A DNA stretch of 64,000 nucleotides from Micromonospora alfalfae (GCF_022230925.1 NZ_JAKKFH010000004.1:241370-305369); one strand, 5' to 3'; shown: positions 16,484-24,431, numbered from the stretch's first letter. Notes: a model not told the origin generated them from the letters alone. Made by a program: numbers and translations.

Positions 16484-17280
16484 AGCGGTGGGAATTCGAG
16501 CGCGCGGTGCTGGGGTCCGATCTGTCGGCCCCGGCCCGGCTCATCCTGCTCGCCCTCGCCGTCCTCGCTGACTGGCCCGGCGGCGTGATCCCGGCGAAGT
16601 TCTCCCCGTCGCTGTCGACCTTGCAGGTGATGACCGGGTTGTCGCGCAGCGCCCTCGCCACGCATCTGAACGCGATCGAGCGAGTCGCGGGTCGGGACGG
16701 CTGGGTTGTTCGGGCCCGTCCGACGAAGCGGCAGGCGCAAACGGAGAAGGAGCGGACCCGTTACCGACTGTCCATCCCGGCTAGTGCACGAGACGCACTA
16801 GCTAGTGCATCTCACGGACTAGCTAGTGCAGGAGACGGACTAGGGCTAGTCCGTGAGGTGGACCGGGCTAGTGCAGGAGGTGGACACAAGCCAGACCACT
16901 TCCAGACCTATAGCCAGACCGCAGCCAAGCAGCAGTCACCGAGCAGCCCAGAACAGATCGTCATCGACGCCACCGGCGCCACCGCCGAGGAAGCGGCAGC
17001 AGTCGCCAACCGAGTCGCCAACGAGCGGAAGCCCCGGAGCCTCCCCGGGCTGCTGCGCCGGATGGCCACCGACGGAGACCTCACCCAACTATTGGCCGAC
17101 CAGCGGGCCGCCGCCAAGCGGGCCACCGTCGCTGACGCCCTCGAAGCCGCCCGCCGTGGACCGGAGTGCGAACACCGTGTCCCGGGTGGCGCCGCTCTGC
17201 ACCCGACGACCCGCCAGCCGCTCTGCCCGCACTGCCGCACCCAGGCGCAGCGCAACGGCCTGAAGGTCGTGTCCGCGTGA
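16480..17280 (+). CDS. Replication initiator-like winged-helix protein with internal iterons
   Basis: The 266-residue protein has an N-terminal winged-helix domain (ARLILLALAVLADWPGGVIP, then LSTLQVMTGLSRSALATHLN and a wing reading GWVVRARP). This is followed by a low-complexity linker (ASARDALASASHGLASAGDG) encoded by the DNA repeats at 16780-16875. The C-terminal part has a helical RSLPGLLRRMATDGDL and a CEH...CPHC zinc site. Lambda O-type initiators likewise contain their origin iterons within the coding sequence. It should bind the iterons and recruit host helicase. GTG 16480 overlaps the previous stop. Confidence 0.72.
   Translation: MKRWEFERAVLGSDLSAPARLILLALAVLADWPGGVIPAKFSPSLSTLQVMTGLSRSALATHLNAIERVAGRDGWVVRARPTKRQAQTEKERTRYRLSIPASARDALASASHGLASAGDGLGLVREVDRASAGGGHKPDHFQTYSQTAAKQQSPSSPEQIVIDATGATAEEAAAVANRVANERKPRSLPGLLRRMATDGDLTQLLADQRAAAKRATVADALEAARRGPECEHRVPGGAALHPTTRQPLCPHCRTQAQRNGLKVVSA
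16780..16875 (+). repeat. Iteron cluster, candidate replication origin
   Basis: GCTAGTGCA occurs at 16780, 16801, 16822 and 16867, each first copy followed by a related AGACG(G/C)ACTA-type arm. Spacing is 21, 21 and 45 bases, i.e. multiples of about two helical turns, with a degenerate inverted GGCTAGTCCG between copies three and four. The repeats fall in the linker of the initiator gene, where protein constraint is low. Bases just downstream (16886-16930) are less GC-rich than the surroundings and could open. This is a typical iteron origin layout. Confidence 0.75.
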
Positions 17281-17357
17281 TCGCCGCCCGCCGCCGCGGT
17301 GCCCTCGACCGCCTCGCCCGCCCGCTCACCAACCGCACCCGACAGGAGAAGCCATGA
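17277..17357 (+). CDS. 26-residue basic peptide
   Basis: A GTG overlapping the initiator stop (GTGA) opens a frame reading VIAARRRGALDRLARPLTNR and ending at 17357, where it overlaps the next ATG by four bases. Its only support is this exact coupling and its position, so it may instead be just a spacer. Confidence 0.3.
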   Translation: MIAARRRGALDRLARPLTNRTRQEKP

Positions 17358-17632
17358 CCCAGCCCCACGAGCCGCGCGTCTGCGACGCCCTCTGCCGAGA
17401 CATCGAACGCGAGCGCGACCAGCTTGCCGCCACCCGGTTTACCGATGCCGCACTCGTGCGCCAAGCCACCGAGGCCGACATCGCCCGCCAGGTGCTGATC
17501 CTTGCCGAGGACCCGAAGATCCTCGGCATGTGGGCCGACACCTGTCAGCCCCGCCCGGTCACCGTCGCTGACCACTTCCGCGCCCTGGCCGCGAAGCTTT
17601 CCCGCCCGACCCCCGCCGAGGTGAAGCCGTGA
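17354..17632 (+). CDS. Hypothetical early protein
   Basis: The 92-residue helical protein contains CDALCRDIERERDQLAATRF and a later DTCQPRP. No motif is recognised. GGAG upstream of ATG 17354 supports the start. It is coupled to the next gene. Confidence 0.55.
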   Translation: MTQPHEPRVCDALCRDIERERDQLAATRFTDAALVRQATEADIARQVLILAEDPKILGMWADTCQPRPVTVADHFRALAAKLSRPTPAEVKP

Positions 17633-17835
17633 AGACCCGACCCCGCGACATCTGCCCGGCCTGCCGCCTGCCCCGCCGGCTCCGCAAGGACGGACGCATC
17701 GAACGCCACAAGAAGCCCCGCCCATCCGACAGCGGCTGGAACTGGCGCGCCACACAGGTCCCCGGCGACTGCCCCGGCACCGGCGAGCGCCCGCTGACCC
17801 TGACTCCCGCCAAGAGCACCGAGGTGAAGCCGTGA
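17629..17835 (+). CDS. Small zinc-finger-like basic protein
   Basis: The 68-residue protein reads DICPACRLPRRLRKDGRIERH, then a late GDCPGTGE, giving a CxxC...H...C set that probably binds one zinc. It is strongly basic. GTG overlaps the previous stop. It sits directly before the RuvC-like resolvase. Confidence 0.5.
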   Translation: MKTRPRDICPACRLPRRLRKDGRIERHKKPRPSDSGWNWRATQVPGDCPGTGERPLTLTPAKSTEVKP

Positions 17836-18470
17836 CCGCCCCCAAGGTGCTCGGCCTCGACCTGTCACTCACCTGCACCGGTGTCGCCGGCAACGGCTGG
17901 ACCGACACCATCGAGCCCGTCAAGCGCCGCGCCGACTTCCGCGACCGCAAGGACCCGATCCGCGACGCCCAGCTGCGCACCGCCTACAACCACGGACGGC
18001 TCAACGCCATCCGCGAGCGCCTCGCCGACTTCGTCTTCGGCGCCGACCTGATCGTCATCGAAGGCATCGCCTACGCCGCCAAGGACACCGAACGGCAGAT
18101 CGCCGGCCTCAACTGGATGGCCCGCCAGTGGCTGTGGAACTGGGGCTTCCCGTACGCCGTCGTCCCGCCGTACACCCTCAAGCACTTCGTGACCGGCATC
18201 GGCGACGCCGACAAGGACCTGGTCACCAAGTTCATCGCCGACTGGTTCCCGTGGTTCGACGGCGGTCACGACGAAGCCGACGCCGCCGGTCTCATGGCCA
18301 TGGGCTACGCGCACCTCGGCATGCCGCTCGGCCCGATGCTCGACCACCAGGTGACCGCGCTGAGCAAGGCGCAGTGGCCCGACGTGGCCCGGCCGGTGGT
18401 GGCCCCGTTCAGCCCGTCCGCCGGTGTCGGCGCCCACACCGGCAACCTGCCCGGAGAGGACGCCGCCTGA
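17832..18470 (+). CDS. RuvC-like Holliday junction resolvase
   Basis: The 212-residue protein has an RNase H-type fold with the expected acidic residues: Asp in VLGLDLSLTCTG, Glu in LIVIEGIAY, and the Asp pair in GGHDEADAAGLMAMG. Phage RuvC-like proteins resolve four-way or branched DNA before packaging. It is consistent with the RecE/RecT pair upstream. GTG start overlaps the previous stop; its stop overlaps the transporter start by one base. Confidence 0.88.
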   Translation: MTAPKVLGLDLSLTCTGVAGNGWTDTIEPVKRRADFRDRKDPIRDAQLRTAYNHGRLNAIRERLADFVFGADLIVIEGIAYAAKDTERQIAGLNWMARQWLWNWGFPYAVVPPYTLKHFVTGIGDADKDLVTKFIADWFPWFDGGHDEADAAGLMAMGYAHLGMPLGPMLDHQVTALSKAQWPDVARPVVAPFSPSAGVGAHTGNLPGEDAA

Positions 18471-19033
18471 TGCGCACCAAAACCGCCACCCTCGCCACCG
18501 CCTACATCGCCACCATCGTCGCCGCCAACTGGGCGGTCACCCACATCACCGCTCTGCCGCTCGGCTACGGCGTGGTCATCCCTGCAGGCGTGTGGTTCGT
18601 CGCCATCACCCTCACCATCCGCGACCAGCTGCACGACCGCCTGGGCTACTGGTTGACCGGCGGCCTCGTCGTCGTCGGCGCACTCCTGTCCTGGCCGCTG
18701 TCCAGCCCCGGAGTCGCCCGCGCCGCCGTGTTCGCCTTCATCGCCTCGCAGCTCCTGGTCGACCAGAGCCTGTACGCCTGGCTCAGGAAGCGGTTCCCGG
18801 ACGCCCGCTGGGTGGCCATCGCCGGATCGAACGGCGGCGGCATCATCGCCGACTCGATCGTGTTCATCTACTTCGCGCAGGAAGCGCTCCGCCAGTTCGG
18901 CCTCGACCCCAGCAAGGCGCTCGTCGGCCAGATCATCGGCAAGCTCGCCGTCACCCTCGTGGTCGCCTACATCATCAAGCGCCGCGACGCCCGCCGCCCG
19001 GCCCTTCAGCCCGCCACGGCGGTGGCGGCATGA
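18470..19033 (+). CDS. VUT/YhhQ-family transporter (predicted preQ0 uptake)
   Basis: The 187-residue protein has about six hydrophobic segments and the VUT landmarks: ATAYIATIVAANW at the start, ITLTIRDQLHDRLG (conserved charged turn), FIASQLLVDQSLYAWLRKR, and SNGGGIIADSIVFIYFA. YhhQ is the established carrier of queuosine precursors preQ0/preQ1 in enterobacteria. The gene overlaps the next one, a transglycosylase that would use such a base, by four bases (ATGA). I infer import of a 7-deazaguanine for DNA modification. Alone, the family could also carry other vitamins. Confidence 0.82.
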   Translation: MRTKTATLATAYIATIVAANWAVTHITALPLGYGVVIPAGVWFVAITLTIRDQLHDRLGYWLTGGLVVVGALLSWPLSSPGVARAAVFAFIASQLLVDQSLYAWLRKRFPDARWVAIAGSNGGGIIADSIVFIYFAQEALRQFGLDPSKALVGQIIGKLAVTLVVAYIIKRRDARRPALQPATAVAA

Positions 19034-19902
19034 AGACCTGGTACCTCGGCATCCACATGCCCAGCTGGTTGGCCAACGAACGCCTCGCCGACGTCCCCGT
19101 GTTCATCAGCCGCCGCACCTTCATGGACCGCCGCACCGGCCGCTACCGCAAGACCTTTCCCCGCGCCGTCGGCCGGTACGCCGTCGACTCCGGTGGCTTC
19201 ACCGAGCTGAAGGACTTCGGGAAGTGGACCATCAGCGCCGACGAGTACATCGAGTTCCTGGAGCGGTTGCAGGAGGAGACCGGCCCGTACGACTTCGCGG
19301 CCCCCCGTGACCGCATGTGCGAGCCGGCCGTCATCACCGGGGGCACCTTCGCCGGCCTCCACTTCGTCGGCACGGGACTCACCCTTGAGCAGCACCTGGA
19401 GCTGACCGCCGAGGACGGCGTCGACATGCGCCAGCGGGCGCCACACCTGCGCACCATGCTCGTGCTCCAGGGTTGGCGGAAGAAGGACTACCACCGCTGC
19501 TGGGACCTGTACGAGCAGGCCGGCATCGACCTCACCAAAGAGCCCGTCGTCGGCATCGGGTCCGTCTGCCGTCGGCAGCACATGGACGAAGCCGCCGACA
19601 TCCTCGACAGCCTCTGGGATCGGGGCCTGCGGAACATGCACGGCTTCGGCTTCAAGATCACCGGCCTGCGCACCTGCTGGGAGCAGTTGGCCACAGCCGA
19701 CTCCATGTCGTGGAGCAAAGACGGCCGGCACACCCCCGGCTGCCAGCACCCGCCCTACGCCCGGGGCAAAGAGCCGAAGAACGAGGCGAACTGCCTTCGC
19801 TTCGCCCTGGAGTGGCGCAACCGCAACATCGCCCCGCCGACCCGCCCGCGCGAGCGGCAGCTCACGTTCGACTTCGCCACCCCCCTCGACCTAGCCGCAT
19901 GA
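19030..19902 (+). CDS. DpdA-like DNA guanine transglycosylase (TGT fold)
   Basis: The 290-residue protein carries the TGT catalytic-type motif YAVDSGGFTEL (Asp53, Ser54, Gly55, Gly56). It also has YDFAAPRDRMCEP in the place of the second TGT Asp region, a VGIGSVCRR segment and GFGFKITGL. Phage DpdA proteins replace guanine in DNA with 7-deazaguanine bases and protect phage DNA from restriction. This is established for several phages, including mycobacteriophage Rosebush. No preQ0 biosynthesis genes are present in the element, so the base would be scavenged through the transporter just upstream. A tRNA substrate is less likely in this setting. Confidence 0.8.
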   Translation: MKTWYLGIHMPSWLANERLADVPVFISRRTFMDRRTGRYRKTFPRAVGRYAVDSGGFTELKDFGKWTISADEYIEFLERLQEETGPYDFAAPRDRMCEPAVITGGTFAGLHFVGTGLTLEQHLELTAEDGVDMRQRAPHLRTMLVLQGWRKKDYHRCWDLYEQAGIDLTKEPVVGIGSVCRRQHMDEAADILDSLWDRGLRNMHGFGFKITGLRTCWEQLATADSMSWSKDGRHTPGCQHPPYARGKEPKNEANCLRFALEWRNRNIAPPTRPRERQLTFDFATPLDLAA

Positions 19903-19955
19903 GTGCCACCAAAAGCCGTGTTCTGCCCCTACCGATCGATCAAGGAGGAATTGAG

Positions 19956-20219
19956 ATGGGCGATCCCGTTTTCGAGGATGTCCACGCCGCTTACCGAAGG
20001 GCGGATCGCGCCCGGCAGCCCAAGAACCTCAGCGAGGCAGAGATCCGGGCTGCGGCTCGACGCGACTTCGCAAGGGAGGTTCGCGCGCTCCTGAATTTCT
20101 GGGAGCCCGTCGCTCGCGAGGCCCTGCCCTCCGAAGAGGATCGCGGCGTCTACGACAGCGAGGTGCAAGCGATGGTCGACATGCTGGAGCGCTATGAGAT
20201 GAAGGCGCGCAAGCCGTGA
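19956..20219 (+). CDS. Small helical protein
   Basis: The 87-residue protein starts at ATG 19956 behind a strong AAGGAGGA. A longer frame from ATG 19899 lacks such a site. It is charged and helical (EAEIRAAARRDFAREVRALL). Its base composition is less GC-rich than its neighbours and its ribosome binding site is stronger, which could mean recent acquisition. No family recognised. Its stop overlaps the recombinase start. Confidence 0.6.
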   Translation: MGDPVFEDVHAAYRRADRARQPKNLSEAEIRAAARRDFAREVRALLNFWEPVAREALPSEEDRGVYDSEVQAMVDMLERYEMKARKP

Positions 20220-21217
20220 CCGTTCTCGCCGCCGTGCCGCAGCCGGGCGACCACCACGCCCGGCTGCTGGCCGCGTTCCTCGACGGCCTCCGCAGCCCAC
20301 TCACCGCCGACACCTACCGCCGCGACATCACCCACTGGCTCACCTGGACCGCCCAACGCGGCATCGACCCGCTCACCGCCTGGCCCGCCGACATCAAACG
20401 CTGGCAAACCTGGCTGAGCGAGCACGGCGGCCGACACGGCACCGGAGAAGCCGGCACCAGCCGCGCCCGCCGCCTCGGAGCCGTCAGCAGCTACTACCAG
20501 TTCCTCATCGAACACCGCATGGCCGAACGCAACCCCGCCGACCTCACCCGAAACTCACGCCCCGTCCGCGCACCCCGCAAAGCCGCCGCCCTCTCCGACG
20601 AACACACCGGCCAACTCCTCCGCCAAGCCGACCTCGACACCGAACGGGCCGCCGCCATCGTGTGGCTGCTACTCAACACCGGCATCCGCGTCGGCGAAAT
20701 GCTCGCCGCCGACCTGACCGACCTCGGCGTCGACCGAGGCCACACCGTGCTGCACATCCACGGCAAGGGCGGCAAAGGCCGCACCGTGGTGCTCACCGCC
20801 GAGGTGAAGCAACGCCTCGACGCCTACCAGGCAACCCGCACCGACCGCGTCGGCACCGTCGTGCTGGTCGGGCAAGCCGGGGTGACACCCGCCCGGCCGC
20901 TCATCGCCACCAGCAGCGGCAAGCAGCTCACCCGCAAAGCCGTGCGGCTGCTCCTGATCCGCCTCGCCAAAGCCGCGAAGCTGCCGCCCGAGGTTGTCGC
21001 CCGCATCCACCCGCACATCACCCGCGCCACCTACATCACCGCCTCACTGGCGGACGGGGTGTCCATCTACGACGTCGCCCAGGACGCCGGGCACGCCTCC
21101 ACGGACACCACGCGGGGCTACGACCGCTCCCACTACGACCCGACCCGCTCCGCCGCGTACCGGCTCGCCGGCCGGTGGAGCCGCCACGTCACCACCGACG
21201 AGAGGAGCGACGCCTGA
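20216..21217 (+). CDS. Second tyrosine recombinase, XerD-like
   Basis: The 333-residue protein has an N-terminal SAM-like core-binding domain (LRSPLTADTYRRDITHWL) and the full catalytic set: Arg158 in TGIRVGEM, Lys near 184 in HGKGGKGR, His267-x-x-Arg270 in HPHITR, His293 in AGHAS and Tyr302 in GYDRSHY. It is distinct from the integrase at the right end and lies inside the early operon. Multimer resolution of a circular replicating form, as Xer systems do for plasmids, is a reasonable role. DNA inversion is an alternative, though no inverted repeats were found nearby. Confidence 0.88.
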   Translation: MTVLAAVPQPGDHHARLLAAFLDGLRSPLTADTYRRDITHWLTWTAQRGIDPLTAWPADIKRWQTWLSEHGGRHGTGEAGTSRARRLGAVSSYYQFLIEHRMAERNPADLTRNSRPVRAPRKAAALSDEHTGQLLRQADLDTERAAAIVWLLLNTGIRVGEMLAADLTDLGVDRGHTVLHIHGKGGKGRTVVLTAEVKQRLDAYQATRTDRVGTVVLVGQAGVTPARPLIATSSGKQLTRKAVRLLLIRLAKAAKLPPEVVARIHPHITRATYITASLADGVSIYDVAQDAGHASTDTTRGYDRSHYDPTRSAAYRLAGRWSRHVTTDERSDA

Positions 21218-21504
21218 TGGGCGACATGCAGCGCTACCGCGACATCAAGGCCAAGGCCACCGAGGACGACCCGACCGCCAAGCTCCGCGCCCAACTGGTC
21301 ATCGCGTTCGACCAGGCGCTCGCCGAGTCGATCCGGCTGGAGCGGCAGGGCAAGCCCGGCAAGGTGCGGGCCCTCGGCTTCACCGAGACCGCCGACCTGC
21401 TCGACGAGGTCACCCCCGCCACGGAACCGGTCTGCCTCCAGTGCCGGCCGGCCCCGGTGACGTTCCGCTGCCGCGAGCTTGGCCACACCATCCGCCCGAA
21501 CTGA
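21217..21504 (+). CDS. Small protein with C-terminal cysteine pair
   Basis: The 95-residue protein is helical and ends with EPVCLQCRPAPVTFRCRELGH, a CxxC...C...H zinc-type site. The start overlaps the recombinase stop by one base. No function recognised. Confidence 0.55.
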   Translation: MGDMQRYRDIKAKATEDDPTAKLRAQLVIAFDQALAESIRLERQGKPGKVRALGFTETADLLDEVTPATEPVCLQCRPAPVTFRCRELGHTIRPN

Positions 21505-21548
21505 CCACCACCGCGCCGCGCTGAGCGGCCCAACGGAAGGACAACACC

Positions 21549-21767
21549 ATGAGCCCCGAAGAGCACCACGCCGAAGCCCTGCGGTGGCTGGCCATCGCCG
21601 AAACGGCATACGCCAACATCTCGCACGAAGGCACCCTGCCCGTCGTTGGCGCTGCCGCCATCGCGCAGGTTCACGCCGCCCTCGCTGACTACACCCCACC
21701 CGTTGAGATCGTTCCGTACCTCGCACTCCGGAAGTCCCAGCGCGGACCCAAGCCGCAGGGCTTGTAA
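21549..21767 (+). CDS. Small helical protein
   Basis: The 72-residue protein follows GGAAGGACAACACC. It has a helix (HHAEALRWLAIAETAYANI) and a DYTPPVEIVPYLALRK segment. No family recognised. A strong hairpin six bases downstream closes the transcription unit. Confidence 0.55.
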   Translation: MSPEEHHAEALRWLAIAETAYANISHEGTLPVVGAAAIAQVHAALADYTPPVEIVPYLALRKSQRGPKPQGL

Positions 21768-21772
21768 ACGCC

Positions 21773-21810
21773 GGTGGCCCTCCCAGGACCGCAAGCCCGG
21801 GAGGGCCACC
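21773..21810 (+). terminator. Strong hairpin closing the early operon
   Basis: GGTGGCCCTCCC (21773-21784) pairs perfectly with GGGAGGGCCACC (21799-21810) over 14 bases, just after the stop at 21767. No T-run follows, as is common in high-GC actinobacteria. Confidence 0.6.
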
Positions 21811-21874
21811 ACCAGCACCCCGTAGGGCGCCCGCATCACACCGGCCAGCCTACAGATCCGGGGGGACCACTGAG

Positions 21875-22504
21875 ATGGACCGCGACACCACCATCACCGC
21901 CATCACCGGGCTCGCCGAGCAACTCTGCGACCCGCACCACCACGTCGAACGCGTCCGCTACTGGGACAAGAACCGCAACGAGAAGCACCGCGAGTGGCGC
22001 ACCACCCAACCCGGACTCCTCCAACAGCTCCACGACGCCGCTGTGGAGCCCGTACAGGCCACCGCAGACACCGGACCGCGCCCAACACCGGGTAGCCGCC
22101 CACCGCTCGCCCTGGAAGCTCTCAGCACCCACGCGGCCATCTGCACCCACGTCCACCACTGGTGCTGGTCCCTCAACCTCAACCCCCGCAACACCGTCGA
22201 AGGCAACCTCCGCGCCCTCATCGGCGCAACCGGGCAACTCGACGACGACGACCTCACCCTCCTCGCCGTCGAACTCCGCACCTGGCACCGATGGGCCAGC
22301 GTCGCCACCGGGTGGACCGCGCCCCTGTTCGCACCCCACGTCCCCTGCCCCGCCTGCCACACCACCGGGCAGTTGCGGGTCAACCTCACCGCCCAAGCCG
22401 CCCACTGCCGGGCCTGCCAAGCCACCTGGGCATCCGACGACGGGTCGATCTACCACCTCGGGGCGTACATTCAGGCCCACACCAGCAGGAAGGCAGCAGC
22501 ATGA
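21875..22504 (+). CDS. Hypothetical protein with C-terminal zinc ribbon
   Basis: The 209-residue protein has a helical N-terminal part (ITAITGLAEQLCDPHHHVER), a middle rich in Trp and His (HVHHWCWSLNLNPRN), and a zinc ribbon CPACHTTGQ...CRACQATW near the C-terminus. Such proteins are common in actinobacterial prophages but their role is unknown to me. ATG follows GGGGGGACC. Overlaps the next gene by four bases. Confidence 0.6.
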   Translation: MDRDTTITAITGLAEQLCDPHHHVERVRYWDKNRNEKHREWRTTQPGLLQQLHDAAVEPVQATADTGPRPTPGSRPPLALEALSTHAAICTHVHHWCWSLNLNPRNTVEGNLRALIGATGQLDDDDLTLLAVELRTWHRWASVATGWTAPLFAPHVPCPACHTTGQLRVNLTAQAAHCRACQATWASDDGSIYHLGAYIQAHTSRKAAA

Positions 22505-22896
22505 GCGACCTGATGCACTGGCACGGCCAGCCCAGCGCCCTCGCCGAACCGCCCGCCTGCTGCCAGCACGTGTTCAGCAAGGCCGAAGACCGCGCCGTAC
22601 GTGAAGCCGTGCACGACACCGAGGCCCACGAACTCGATGAACGGCGACGGTTCATCCTCGCCGCCCTCGCCAACATCGAGGCGTACCGCGACGGCATGGC
22701 CACGGTCCTCACACCCGAGCAGATGGAACTCGCCGCCCGCGTGTCCGGCCACTGCGCCGACCTGGTACGTAAGTCGGCGTGCACCTGCCCCGACATCGAG
22801 GTGTCGACCCTCGGTGAGGGTGAAGGAGCCCGGTTCGTGAAGGGGCTCGACGCCCGATGCGGCCTGCACGGCGCGCTGGCCAGCGCGCCGGCTTGA
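22501..22896 (+). CDS. Cys/His-containing hypothetical protein
   Basis: The 131-residue protein has ACCQHVFSK at the N-terminus, a helical centre, and SACTCPDIEV followed by LDARCGLHG at the end, again suggesting metal binding. It is coupled to the 21875 gene and the pair probably works together. No family recognised. Confidence 0.55.
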   Translation: MSDLMHWHGQPSALAEPPACCQHVFSKAEDRAVREAVHDTEAHELDERRRFILAALANIEAYRDGMATVLTPEQMELAARVSGHCADLVRKSACTCPDIEVSTLGEGEGARFVKGLDARCGLHGALASAPA

Positions 22897-22943
22897 CGTG
22901 TAGGCCCACTACCTACGAAGATATGACCTACCAGAACTGTCTT

Positions 22944-23043
22944 CGAAGCCCCGCACGGTTGACCACTCAGGTCCCGGCGGGGCTTCGTCGTACCCGAGGG
23001 GCGGGGAACGCGGGCAGGCCGCTGTGGTGGCCGGCCTGCCCGC
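22944..23043 (+). terminator. Two consecutive perfect hairpins
   Basis: CGAAGCCCCGC (22944-22954) pairs with GCGGGGCTTCG (22977-22987). GCGGGCAGGCCG (23010-23021) pairs with CGGCCTGCCCGC (23032-23043). They fill the 164-base gap between the early genes and the HNH gene and look like tandem terminators separating early from late transcription. Confidence 0.55.
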
Positions 23044-23060
23044 ACCGCACGGAGGTAGGC

Positions 23061-23387
23061 GTGGCACGACCGGGCCGCAACACCACCATCCGAGACAGGC
23101 ACCGCGCCACCATCGCCAAGGGCCAACCACCATGCGCACTCTGCGGCGAGGACATCGACTACACGCTGCCCTACCTCGACCCAGGTGAGTACGTCGTCGA
23201 CCACATCGTGCCTCGCAACCGAGGTGGCAGCGATGCGCTGAGCAACAAACAAGCAGCTCACAGACGATGTAACAGGGCCAAGAGTGACCGCACTGACGGT
23301 GGACCGATCATGCGTCGCTCAGGCAGCCTCACCCGCACCCAGGGGAAGGTCCCCCACCCCCGACCCCTCCCGCACTTCCCGGCTTAG
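23061..23387 (+). CDS. HNH endonuclease next to terminase
   Basis: The 108-residue protein has a first zinc pair CALCGEDIDY and the HNH core YVVDHIVPRNRGGSDALSNKQAAHRRCNRAKSD. GTG 23061 follows GGAGGTAGGC. HNH proteins next to the small terminase subunit take part in cos cleavage in many siphophages, so headful-free cos packaging is suggested. No cos site can be pinned down by eye. Confidence 0.9.
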   Translation: MARPGRNTTIRDRHRATIAKGQPPCALCGEDIDYTLPYLDPGEYVVDHIVPRNRGGSDALSNKQAAHRRCNRAKSDRTDGGPIMRRSGSLTRTQGKVPHPRPLPHFPA

Positions 23388-23536
23388 GCGGGATCTCTCT
23401 CCGGGCTTTTTCCACGCGGGGCCGGCGGGTTGCTGTGGTGGCCGTGGAGGCGCGTTCAGGCGTCCTGGTGGTGTTGGTGCACCCTCGTTCGGCAGGGGCG
23501 ATCTGAGCGGGTTGAAGACTTGACCGCTCGGCATCA

Positions 23537-23566
23537 TTGCAGGTCAGGGCGTTGTTTCGTTACAAT
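23537..23566 (+). promoter_or_regulatory. Late-region promoter for a leaderless message
   Basis: TTGCAG (23537-23542) and TACAAT (23561-23566) are separated by 18 bases, a good vegetative -35/-10 pair. Transcription would begin about at the GTG at 23573, so the first gene of the packaging region would be translated from a leaderless transcript. The AT content here is unusually high for the window. Confidence 0.6.
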
Positions 23567-23572
23567 GGACTT

Positions 23573-24115
23573 GTGCGAATCACCTGTGGACACTGCGGCG
23601 CGGACTTCACGGCGTCCCGCACAGGTCGGACGCCGCGCTACTGCTCCACGCGATGCCGAGTGGCCGCCCACCGGGCACGCCCTCGGATCCCGGTTGAGCT
23701 GACGAGTCGTGCCCGGTGGGTGCGGCACCATCGGAAGCGGCCGATCACCGTGGAGGGCCAGGCGGCGTCGAGCACCAACTCGGCGACCTGGGCGACGTAC
23801 TCGGCGGTGCTTCGATCGAAGGTCGGTCACGGAATCGGGTTCGTGCTTGGCGACGGGATCGCCTGCCTCGACCTGGATCACTGCCTGGTCGACGGGAAGC
23901 CGGACGATCGGGCGCGTGAGGTTCTTGCCCGGGTTCCGGGCGCGTACGTGGAGGTCAGCCCATCGGGCGACGGCCTGCATGTGTGGGGCTTGGCGGCGGA
24001 GCAGCCGGGCAGGCGGCGGGGCGGCATCGAGTCGTATTCGGTGGGCCGCTACATCACCGTCACTGGCGATGTTTTTCGGGCTGGCCGACTGGCCGACCTG
24101 AGCGAGTTCTTCTGA
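23573..24115 (+). CDS. Zinc finger plus primase-polymerase-like domain protein
   Basis: The 180-residue protein starts with a zinc finger (TCGHCGADFTASRTGRTPRYC then STRCR). A prim-pol type N-terminal domain follows: SARWVRHHRKRPIT, GIGFVLGDGIACLDLDHCLV with the metal-binding DLDH, and VEVSPSGDGLHVWG near the end. It lacks the helicase and C-terminal parts of full primase-polymerases. It might prime element replication or act in packaging start. The leaderless GTG is supported by the promoter at 23537. Confidence 0.7.
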   Translation: MRITCGHCGADFTASRTGRTPRYCSTRCRVAAHRARPRIPVELTSRARWVRHHRKRPITVEGQAASSTNSATWATYSAVLRSKVGHGIGFVLGDGIACLDLDHCLVDGKPDDRAREVLARVPGAYVEVSPSGDGLHVWGLAAEQPGRRRGGIESYSVGRYITVTGDVFRAGRLADLSEFF

Positions 24116-24125
24116 GGAGGTGACC

Positions 24126-24431
24126 ATGGCTGGCCCTCGTAAAGCTCTGCGCGTGGTCGCACCCGGTGAGGGTGCCCCGGCGCCGGTGAAGCCGAAGACG
24201 GTCACCGAGGCGGCGGACAAGGGCACCACCCGCGAGCTGCTGGTCGCGATGCGTTCCCGGATCGCGAAGGCGGTCGAGGATCCGAACACCCCGGCCCGTG
24301 ACCTGGCCGCGTTGACGAAGCGGCTGACTGAGGTGGTGCGCGACATCGAGGCGATCGACGCTCGGGAGGGTCAGGAGGCGGAGCGTGGCGGTCCGGTCTC
24401 CGACGAAGCGTTCGACGCGGCGGCTATCTGA
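24126..24431 (+). CDS. Small terminase subunit candidate
   Basis: The 101-residue protein is helical (LLVAMRSRIAKAVEDPNTPA, DLAALTKRLTEVVRDIEAID) and overlaps the large terminase start by 47 bases. Length, helices and position fit a TerS that recognises the packaging site. ATG 24126 stands six bases after GAGGAGG. Confidence 0.7.
   Translation: MAGPRKALRVVAPGEGAPAPVKPKTVTEAADKGTTRELLVAMRSRIAKAVEDPNTPARDLAALTKRLTEVVRDIEAIDAREGQEAERGGPVSDEAFDAAAI

Noticed and set aside
16480..17280. Prim-pol type AICE replication gene here
   Set aside because: The protein is a winged-helix initiator; the only prim-pol-like domain is in the short 23573 gene and lacks the helicase part.
23388..23430. Terminator after the second HNH gene
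   Set aside because: A weak CCCGG/CCGGG stem with CTTTTT nearby exists, but the stem is only five pairs with a long loop, too weak to list.
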